From: JAHFOW01 sp964370795
GTDB taxonomy: Bacteria; Planctomycetota; Brocadiia; Brocadiales; Brocadiaceae
Direction: 5' to 3'
Length of the DNA: 10,081 bases
Assembly: GCA_964370795.1 (NCBI GenBank)
Contig: CAYJME010000112.1
Location: 1-10,081, forward strand
The notes beneath the pieces are model-generated. The model ran no database searches. It was not told where the DNA came from and was given only the letters and a program-made list of their open reading frames with translations. Positions 1 through 5,321 of this stretch are shown piece after piece. Both the position numbers and the translations under genes were made by a program. Positions within the stretch are counted from its first letter, which is position 1. Each line of letters starts with the position of its first letter.

Positions 1-72
1 GCAAATAATTGATATTACTGTTGATACGACTTTTACTTGTCGAACTTGGGTTAAGCTACCTGCTGTAAAAGT

Positions 73-105
73 CCCCCTTAGAATAAACTAGGGGGATAAA
101 GGGGG
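73..105. repeat. C5/G5 inverted-repeat segment, probably a dispersed repeat
   Basis: A CCCCC run at 73-77 is followed by GGGGG at 91-95 and again at 101-105, so either G run can pair with the C run. Short modules of the type CCCCCTTA...GGGGGATAAAGGGGG are common dispersed intergenic repeats in many environmental genomes. Membership in such a family is inferred from resemblance only. It may act as a terminator or mRNA end for an upstream gene, but no T-tract follows it. Confidence 0.35.
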
Positions 106-168
106 TTGTCTAGATCAAATAATCCTTAACTTAATGACATTGGTACCATCAAAGCGCATAGTCCGTAT

Positions 169-198
169 CATTGCGAGGGTCTTTTCCGAAGCAATCTT
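169..198. repeat. Palindromic intergenic repeat (ATTGC...GCAAT)
   Basis: ATTGC at 170-174 pairs with GCAAT at 191-195, with further partial pairing inside (GAGG with TTCC). The wording, CATTGCGAGG...CGAAGCAATCT, resembles a dispersed MITE-like palindrome that I know from many bacterial genomes. Only one copy is visible here, so family membership is an inference. Confidence 0.4.
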
Positions 199-250
199 CC
201 CGCTTTCATAAAGGAGAATTGGTTGTGGCTGTGCTGCTTTACGGATTCCC

Positions 251-280
251 TTGACATATTACACTACGCAAGGTTAACAT
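251..280 (+). promoter_or_regulatory. Candidate sigma70-type promoter of the biotin operon
   Basis: A perfect -35 box, TTGACA (251-256), is followed after 18 bases by TAACAT (275-280), which matches four of six bases of TATAAT. Transcription from it would begin at about 286-288, on the ATG of the first gene, giving a leaderless or nearly leaderless message. That agrees with the absence of a good Shine-Dalgarno sequence. It remains a pattern match only. Confidence 0.35.
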
Positions 281-287
281 AATCACT

Positions 288-1304
288 ATGAAACTTGGGG
301 CAAGTTATTTTGGAAGCAGGATAGTACGTCATGTCCGGGAAGATATGAAAAAGATGGTCGACGACGGATGCAATTTCGTTGTCCATACCATGAGCGAACA
401 TGATATTACCTACCATTCGGGCACCATGATTGATGTGGTAAAATCAAGCCAGGATGCAGGGCTGGAGGTCTTTCTCGACCCGTGGGGAGTCGGGCGTGTA
501 TTTGGGGGCGAGTCGTTTTCCACCTTTGTAAAGGCATATCCCAATTGTCGCCAGCGGCTGAACTCTCCTGAAGGCGAGATTAAAATATACAAGGCATGTT
601 TGAATTCAAAGACATTCCGTGATCACATGAAAGTATGGATTGAGCTTGCCGTGAAGACAGGGGCAGAGGGTGTGTTCTGGGACGAGCCGCATTTGTTTTT
701 CGGGGAATTCACACCATTATTTGGCGGTAAAAAACGGGATATCTGGGGGTGCACCTGTGAAGTTTGCAACGGTATGTTTAAGGAAACATACGGCTATGAA
801 ATGCCTATTGATTTCACCGATGAGGTAAAGGCATTCCGGCAGATGACCATTGTCCGTTTTCTTGAATATGTGGCCAATGAAGCGGCTCAGAAGGGATTGA
901 GAAATGCGGTCTGTTTATTCCCAACAACGGATCCACGATACGGTATCTATGAATGGGAAAAGGTCGCCATGATCAGGAGCATGGATATCTTCGGGAGCGA
1001 CCCTTATTGGTATGGATATAAACAGGACGTAACCGAATTTGTTCGTAACGTCTCGAACGATGTGCATGCCCTGTCCAAAAAATATGAAAAAGAACCCCAA
1101 ATATGGATACAGGGCTACCGGGTTCCTGAGCAAAGAGAACAGGAGATTTTGACGGCAGTGGATGTGGCATATAATGCAGGGATTCGCAATATCGCCACGT
1201 GGAGTTTTGAGGGAACGGATTGTATGACATACGTCAGGTCTGATCGTCCTGATGTTGTCTGGCAGTATGTACGAAGCGCTTATTTAAAATACAAAAATAG
1301 ATGA
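288..1304 (+). CDS. TIM-barrel, glycoside-hydrolase-like protein of unknown substrate
   Basis: A 338-residue soluble protein with no signal peptide or membrane segment. The order of strand-like motifs (VFLDPWG at 61-67, GVFWDEPH at 128-135, DIFGSDPYW at 233-241, IATWSFEGTD at 302-311) suggests a (beta/alpha)8 barrel of the glycoside-hydrolase superfamily, with Asp132/Glu133 at the end of a central strand as candidate catalytic acids. A Cys cluster CTCEVC (Cys155, Cys157, Cys160) followed by F-x-x-x-Y-G-x-x-M-P recalls the C-x-C-x-x-C insert of some hypothetical glycosyl hydrolases and might bind a metal. The start has no clear Shine-Dalgarno; AGG at 271-273 is too far away. Its TGA overlaps the bioB ATG by four bases, implying translational coupling. 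I do not recognise a specific family, and the cytosolic location plus the bioB link leave the substrate open. Confidence 0.75.
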   Translation: MKLGASYFGSRIVRHVREDMKKMVDDGCNFVVHTMSEHDITYHSGTMIDVVKSSQDAGLEVFLDPWGVGRVFGGESFSTFVKAYPNCRQRLNSPEGEIKIYKACLNSKTFRDHMKVWIELAVKTGAEGVFWDEPHLFFGEFTPLFGGKKRDIWGCTCEVCNGMFKETYGYEMPIDFTDEVKAFRQMTIVRFLEYVANEAAQKGLRNAVCLFPTTDPRYGIYEWEKVAMIRSMDIFGSDPYWYGYKQDVTEFVRNVSNDVHALSKKYEKEPQIWIQGYRVPEQREQEILTAVDVAYNAGIRNIATWSFEGTDCMTYVRSDRPDVVWQYVRSAYLKYKNR

Positions 1305-2293
1305 ACGAAAAGATACAAAAAATTGCACATCAATCCTTACTGAATAAACAGGTTAGCCATGACGATGCCCTTTACCTTATGCATGTTGATGACGATGAAC
1401 TTTATGACTTGTTCTACTGGGCGAATAAGATCCGTATCAAATATTTTGGCCGTACGATAAAAGGCTGCGCCATTGTCAGCGCACGACAGGGAAGATGCAC
1501 AGAGGATTGCAGCTTCTGCTCCCAGTCGGCCCGTTATCACACCGGCGTAGAGGAATTTCCCCTCGTCGATACAGACAGGGTACTCAATACCGCCAAAAGC
1601 GCGGAACAAATGGGTTCGGGTTCTCTTGGTATCGTTACCAGCGGTTACCGTATCCGGAACGCTCAGGAGCTCGACCGGATTTGCAAGACTATTCAGTCAA
1701 TTGCCCGTGAGACCTGCATCCATCCCCATGGTTCATTTGGGGTACTGACAGAGGAAGTGGCCGAATCCCTGGCAAAGAGCGGACTGAAAAGATTAAATCA
1801 CAACCTGGAGACATCGGAAAGGTTTTTTCCGCATATTTGTACAACACACACATTTGCTGACCGGCTCCATACCATTCGTGCGGCAAAGAAAGCGGGACTG
1901 GAAATATGCAGCGGCGCAATCTTTGGGATTGGCGAGGTGGTCGAAGACCGTATTAACCTTGCGTTTACCCTGAAGGAACTGGATGTGGATGTCGTCCCAC
2001 TCAATTTTCTCCATGCCATACCAGGTACTCCTCTGGAAAACAACATTCCGTTGACGCCTATGGAGTCATTAAAAATTATTTCTGTATTTCGTTTTATTTT
2101 GCCGGATAAAGAAATCAAGGTTGCCGGTGGGCGAGAAAAGAACCTGCGAGACCTCCAGTCGTGGATATTTTATGCCGGCGCCAACAGCACCATGATCGGG
2201 AATTACCTGACAACACAAGGCAGAAAAGCCGAGGTTGATTTACAGATGATTAAAGACCTTAACCTGGTATTGGATAATCCTGTGAGCCTTTGA
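1301..2293 (+). CDS. bioB: Biotin synthase (radical SAM), probable anaerobe-type variant
   Basis: This enzyme inserts sulfur into dethiobiotin, the last step of biotin synthesis, in the cytosol. The 330 residues have the normal family length. The radical-SAM cluster motif is Cys66-x3-Cys70-x2-Cys73 (GRCTEDCSFC), followed by SQSARY. Other family marks are NHNLETS (166-172), CSGAIFGIGE (203-212), FLHAIPGTPLE (236-246), AGGRE (275-279) and YLTTQGR (302-308). By hand alignment with E. coli BioB, Cys188 corresponds to Cys203 and Arg260 to Arg278. The auxiliary [2Fe-2S] ligands Cys97 and Cys128 instead fall on Gly110 and His143, so the auxiliary cluster must be held differently, as reported for type II (4Fe-5S) enzymes of anaerobes. 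Spare cysteines are 128, 139 and 180. Translation is probably coupled to the preceding gene through ATGA. Confidence 0.93.
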   Translation: MNEKIQKIAHQSLLNKQVSHDDALYLMHVDDDELYDLFYWANKIRIKYFGRTIKGCAIVSARQGRCTEDCSFCSQSARYHTGVEEFPLVDTDRVLNTAKSAEQMGSGSLGIVTSGYRIRNAQELDRICKTIQSIARETCIHPHGSFGVLTEEVAESLAKSGLKRLNHNLETSERFFPHICTTHTFADRLHTIRAAKKAGLEICSGAIFGIGEVVEDRINLAFTLKELDVDVVPLNFLHAIPGTPLENNIPLTPMESLKIISVFRFILPDKEIKVAGGREKNLRDLQSWIFYAGANSTMIGNYLTTQGRKAEVDLQMIKDLNLVLDNPVSL

Positions 2294-2361
2294 AATTTTC
2301 TCCCTGAAAATCGGGAAGAAGCGCCTCTCTATCCAAAAAAAAATAATAAAGCGACTATTCT

Positions 2362-3528
2362 ATGGGTATTGATTTTATTTTAGAAGAATTGCGGACATTG
2401 AAAGAACATGCCTTGCTGCGTGATTACCGGACAATAGAGGGTGCGCAGGGGCCGTATGTTCAAATAGAGGGTAAATCTTATCTCTCGTTCTGCTCTAATA
2501 ATTATCTCGGACTTGCCGATCACCCATCGATAAAACAGGCGGCTATTGAGGCCATCCATCACTATGGATGGGGCACGGGCGCTTCGCGGCTCGTTTCCGG
2601 GAACATGACACTTCATATAGAACTTGAGCGGGAAATTGCCCGGTTTAAAGGCACTGAGGCTGCACTGGTTTTTCCCACAGGTTATATGGCAAATCTGGGG
2701 GCATTATGCGCCCTGGTTTCTCAGGGAGATATCGTTATCGGCGACAAGCTGAATCATGCAAGTATTATTGATGGTTGCCATCTGTCAGGTGCAACATTCC
2801 GCATTTATCCCCATAAAAATGTACATCAGTTAGAGACGCTCTTGCAAAAGTCTACTCCGTATCGCAGGAAATTGGTAATCACGGATAGCGTGTTTAGCAT
2901 GGACGGCGACATTGCTCCCCTGTCAGAGATTGCAGCACTTGTAAAAAAATATGACGCCATGCTTATGGTAGATGACGCCCACGCCACAGGGGTATTTGGT
3001 AAATACGGAAAGGGTCTGATTGAACATTTTGGTATTGGGGAAAAGGTTGATATTATTATGGGGTCGTTGAGCAAGGCGATTGGAAGTGTCGGCGGATTTA
3101 TTGCCGGAAGCAAGGGTCTCATAGATTTCCTGAAAAACAAGGCACGTTCGTTTATTTATACCACTGCAATGCCTCCTGCCGTATGCGCTGCATCCCTGGC
3201 GGGATTAAGGCTTATTCAGGCAGACACTACCCTCATGGATACATTATGGGAAAATATTCGGTATTTGCGCGCTCAACTTTTAAAATATATCAGTAGTGTC
3301 CAGGTAGAAAGCCCCATTATACCGCTTATTATTGGCTCTGCAGAGGATGCGCTGAATTTATCCGTGAAACTCTATCAACAGGGCATCTTAATCCCTGCAA
3401 TTCGGCCACCGACTGTATCTCCGGGAACGAGCCGGTTACGTATTTCATTGATGGCAAGCCATACCAGAGACGATATAGATAAACTCATACATACCCTCGT
3501 GAATAGTGGCTTCTTGCGGGAATGTTAA
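2362..3528 (+). CDS. bioF: 8-amino-7-oxononanoate synthase (PLP enzyme)
   Basis: This enzyme condenses pimeloyl-ACP or pimeloyl-CoA with L-alanine to give 8-amino-7-oxononanoate, the first dedicated step of biotin-ring assembly, in the cytosol. At 388 residues it has the usual length of alpha-oxoamine synthases. Visible motifs are FCSNNYLGL (43-51), GTGASRLVSG (71-80), FPTGYMANLGAL (104-115), NHAS with the PLP-stacking His132, ITDSVFSMDGD (173-183), DDAHATG with Asp204 and His207, and SLSKAIGSVGG with Lys238 as the Schiff-base lysine. The close relative 2-amino-3-ketobutyrate CoA ligase shares these motifs; placement directly after bioB favours BioF. The gene starts 68 bases after bioB, with no consensus Shine-Dalgarno near the ATG. 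bioA and bioD are not in this cluster. Confidence 0.92.
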   Translation: MGIDFILEELRTLKEHALLRDYRTIEGAQGPYVQIEGKSYLSFCSNNYLGLADHPSIKQAAIEAIHHYGWGTGASRLVSGNMTLHIELEREIARFKGTEAALVFPTGYMANLGALCALVSQGDIVIGDKLNHASIIDGCHLSGATFRIYPHKNVHQLETLLQKSTPYRRKLVITDSVFSMDGDIAPLSEIAALVKKYDAMLMVDDAHATGVFGKYGKGLIEHFGIGEKVDIIMGSLSKAIGSVGGFIAGSKGLIDFLKNKARSFIYTTAMPPAVCAASLAGLRLIQADTTLMDTLWENIRYLRAQLLKYISSVQVESPIIPLIIGSAEDALNLSVKLYQQGILIPAIRPPTVSPGTSRLRISLMASHTRDDIDKLIHTLVNSGFLREC

Positions 3529-3563
3529 ATAACGAATACTTTTTTTGAAAAATAAATCATTGT

Positions 3564-4721
3564 ATGCATAGACCGACATGGGTTGAAATTGATCTTGGCG
3601 CATTGAGACACAATGTACTGGCCATAAAAAAATGGGTTGGACCTTCGGTTAAAATTCTGGGAATTGTCAAGGCCGACGCCTATGGGCATGGAGATTATGA
3701 GGTAGGCGCGGTATTATTAAACCACGGCATAGAAATGCTCGGCATTGCCATCCTTGAAGAAGCCGTTCAATTACGTAAAAGTGGAATACAAGCGCAGATA
3801 TTGCTCCTCGGTGGCATTTTTGGCGAACAAATTGATACTATTCTTCACTATGATATAACTCCAACAGTTTACGATAAAAGACTTGCGATAGCATTATCTG
3901 AAGCAGCGCAGCGTCTCCATAAAGCCTTAAAAGTGCATGTATACGTGGATACAGGCATGGGCAGTATCGGGGTAAGGTATGACAAGGCCGTTGCATTTAT
4001 CACCGCTATAAAAGACATGAAAAACCTCTCCGTTGAGGGGGTTTACTCCCACTTTTCGAGTTCTGATGAAAAGGATACCCATTTTAGTAAACTGCAAATT
4101 CAGCGATTTAAAGATGTGCTGGCGTCTCTCGACGCGCTCCATATTCATATTCCCATACGGCACATGGCAAACACAGGGGCAATTATTGGTTATCCTGATG
4201 CACACTTTAATACGGTCAGACCTGGCATTTCTTTATATGGTCTTTATCCATCAAGTGATGTCTCCCGGGATATGGGCATCAAACCTGTTATGAGCTTCAA
4301 GACCCGGGTTATCCATATAAAAGATATGAAACCCGGAGACGTCGTGGGCTACAGCCGCACCTACACCATTACACAACCTACACGCGTTGCAACCCTCCCT
4401 TTGGGATACGACGACGGATACAACCGCTTGCTTTCAAATCAGGGAAAGGTTATTGTCCGGGGGGCTAAGGCGCCAATTATTGGGCGTGTGTGTATGGACC
4501 AGTGTTTTATAGATGTGAGCCATATAAAAGACGTGTCGGTTGGAGACGAGGTTGTTTTATACGGTAGCCAGGGACAGGAAACAATATCCATAGAATCCGT
4601 TGCACAGCAAATAAATACCATTCCCTATGAAATTACCTGCAACATAAGCAAACGTGTACCGAGGATTTATATTAACCCGGCTTTAGCAACTCAAGGGGTA
4701 GACAAGCCGCAAAGCCGGTAA
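3564..4721 (+). CDS. alr: Alanine racemase, with substituted active-site residues
   Basis: This PLP enzyme interconverts L- and D-alanine, supplying D-Ala for peptidoglycan. The 385 residues have the two-domain layout of the family: an N-terminal barrel with VKADAYGHG (35-43, Lys36 binding PLP) and a C-terminal beta domain. The catalytic tyrosine is Tyr263 in GYSRTYT. RPGISLYG carries Arg219, which contacts the PLP ring nitrogen in the family. RVCMDQ (308-313) is the substrate-binding loop. In the usual K-x-D-T-G-M-x-R motif, the sequence here reads Y-V-D-T-G-M-G-S (127-134), so both the carbamylated Lys and the Arg are missing. The gene begins 35 bases after bioF, without an obvious ribosome binding site, and runs convergent to the four-helix-bundle gene. 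No strong terminator is visible after its stop. Confidence 0.92.
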   Translation: MHRPTWVEIDLGALRHNVLAIKKWVGPSVKILGIVKADAYGHGDYEVGAVLLNHGIEMLGIAILEEAVQLRKSGIQAQILLLGGIFGEQIDTILHYDITPTVYDKRLAIALSEAAQRLHKALKVHVYVDTGMGSIGVRYDKAVAFITAIKDMKNLSVEGVYSHFSSSDEKDTHFSKLQIQRFKDVLASLDALHIHIPIRHMANTGAIIGYPDAHFNTVRPGISLYGLYPSSDVSRDMGIKPVMSFKTRVIHIKDMKPGDVVGYSRTYTITQPTRVATLPLGYDDGYNRLLSNQGKVIVRGAKAPIIGRVCMDQCFIDVSHIKDVSVGDEVVLYGSQGQETISIESVAQQINTIPYEITCNISKRVPRIYINPALATQGVDKPQSR

Positions 4722-4823
4722 ATCCCAGGGGACGCGAATTGCAAAAGGCTGGCTTATGAGAAGAACAATACAGCGGATATAAACAATTATGACCGAACAA
4801 TTCCTCTAAATTTTCGGGGAGCA

Positions 4824-4858
4824 GAGGGACGAGGGACGAGGGACGAGAGATGAGGGAT
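4824..4858. repeat. Heptamer array, left flank of the four-helix gene
   Basis: Five tandem heptamers on the + strand: GAGGGAC three times (4824-4844), then GAGAGAT (4845-4851) and GAGGGAT (4852-4858). The last base overlaps the stop codon (4858-4860) of the four-helix-bundle gene, which reads the other way. The array is the inverted counterpart of the longer array at 5259-5321, so the gene lies between inverted purine/pyrimidine arrays. Confidence 0.85.
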
Positions 4859-5196
4859 CAGATGGTTTTACAGAATAGGTCAGCTTTTCGTTCCATTGTA
4901 ATAAGCATTGCAAAAATATGTTCATACTTTTCGTCCAGCATCTTAAATGTTTCATTATTAATATATTTACACTTCAATGCGAACTCCAACCATGTTTGTG
5001 TTTCTGCCGATTCTTGCTCTGCGTCTGTTAATTTATTAACAAATACTGCCTTATATCTCCTTTTCCTCCAGCCTTCAGCAAGATTAACACAGACAGATCT
5101 TGACGACCTGCGTATTTGATCGGTTAAGGAATATATTTCTTCCTTCGGGAAACTTTTCGATATCTCAAATATCTCCATTGCAGATTCAAACGCCAA
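4858..5196 (-). CDS. Four-helix-bundle protein (23S rRNA-intervening-sequence / Avd-like family), intact part
   Basis: The uninterrupted reading frame gives 112 residues from a TTG at 5196. Family hallmarks are FPKEE, then YSLTDQIRRSSRSV and NLAEGWRKRRYK, followed by amphipathic helices ending in TMERKADLFCK. These mark the small four-helix-bundle family annotated as 23S rRNA-intervening sequence protein, structurally related to Avd, the DGR accessory subunit that binds reverse transcriptase and template RNA. The basic helix RRSSRS...WRKRRYK would suit nucleic-acid binding. No rRNA gene is nearby, so a role in an rRNA intervening sequence is not indicated. The gene follows the FGE-domain receptor gene in the same direction, which is where Avd sits in classical DGR cassettes. 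The TTG start is doubtful: homology, an ATG with a perfect Shine-Dalgarno, and the missing first helix turn all lie upstream beyond an in-frame TGA (see 5197-5256). Confidence 0.8.
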   Translation of the reverse strand: MAFESAMEIFEISKSFPKEEIYSLTDQIRRSSRSVCVNLAEGWRKRRYKAVFVNKLTDAEQESAETQTWLEFALKCKYINNETFKMLDEKYEHIFAMLITMERKADLFCKTI

Positions 5197-5256
5197 TTTA
5201 TAAACTTCTCAATCTCTTACGCTATATATCCTTTTCGTCTCTCTTTCTCCATCCAT
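5197..5256 (-). pseudogene. N-terminal segment of the four-helix gene, cut off by an in-frame TGA
   Basis: An ATG at 5256-5254 opens a frame reading MDGERETKRIYSVRD, then TGA (5211-5209), then EVYK and straight into LAFESAMEIFE of the intact part, with no frame change. Family members typically read a hydrophobic residue between RD/ED and EVYKLAFE, so the TGA most simply replaces a Leu codon (TTA to TGA is one base). The native gene would encode 132 residues. Possible readings are a recent nonsense mutation, reinitiation at the TTG 12 bases downstream, TGA readthrough, or a sequence error. Confidence 0.75.
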
Positions 5257-5258
5257 CT

Positions 5259-5321
5259 CCCCCTCCTCCCTCGTCCCTCATCTTTCGTCTCTCGTCTGTC
5301 GTCCCTCTCCCCTCATCTCTT
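5259..5321. repeat. Heptamer array, right flank of the four-helix gene
   Basis: About nine degenerate heptamers. Written on the + strand they include CTCCCTC (5266-5272), GTCCCTC (5273-5279), ATCTTTC, GTCTCTC, GTCTGTC, GTCCCTC (5301-5307), TCCCCTC and ATCTCTT. On the - strand they follow GAGGGAC, as in the left array, but inverted relative to it. The array carries the last codons and stop (5313-5315) of the receptor gene and the Shine-Dalgarno of the four-helix gene, so it has become part of both genes. Confidence 0.8.
5262..5267 (-). promoter_or_regulatory. Perfect Shine-Dalgarno AGGAGG of the four-helix gene
   Basis: AGGAGG reads from 5267 to 5262 on the - strand, five bases before the ATG at 5256. 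It is the best ribosome binding site in the window and marks 5256 as the original start. It is formed by the heptamer array itself. Confidence 0.65.

Larger units (their letters stand above)
1..287. other. Gene-free region upstream of the biotin operon
   Basis: No convincing gene is seen. Frame 2 is open from the window edge to a TAG at 89-91. It could be the last 29 codons of a gene that begins outside the window, but an open frame this short is expected often by chance. The region holds two repeat-like segments (73-105 and 169-198) and a candidate promoter just before the first gene. No riboswitch or tRNA was recognised. Confidence 0.5.

Noticed and set aside
272..280. GGTTAACAT as a BirA (biotin repressor) operator before the operon
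   Set aside because: It matches one half-site, but no matching left half lies 14-16 bases upstream. Similar GTTAAC half-sites occur at 9938-9946 and near 10073, away from biotin genes.
2301..2316. TCCC...GGGA hairpin after bioB as a terminator
   Set aside because: The stem has only four pairs with an eight-base loop and no T-tract follows, so it is unlikely to end transcription between bioB and bioF.
4850..5119. Open frame on the + strand across the four-helix gene, and similar + strand frames at 5100-5546, 5973-6386, 6371-6640 and 8784-9434
   Set aside because: They lie antisense to strong coding sequence, have no family motifs, and those around 5100-6400 owe their openness to the GA/CT-rich arrays and the duplicated FGE DNA.
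4824..5321. CRISPR array
   Set aside because: The repeats are tandem heptamers without spacers, and no cas genes are present.
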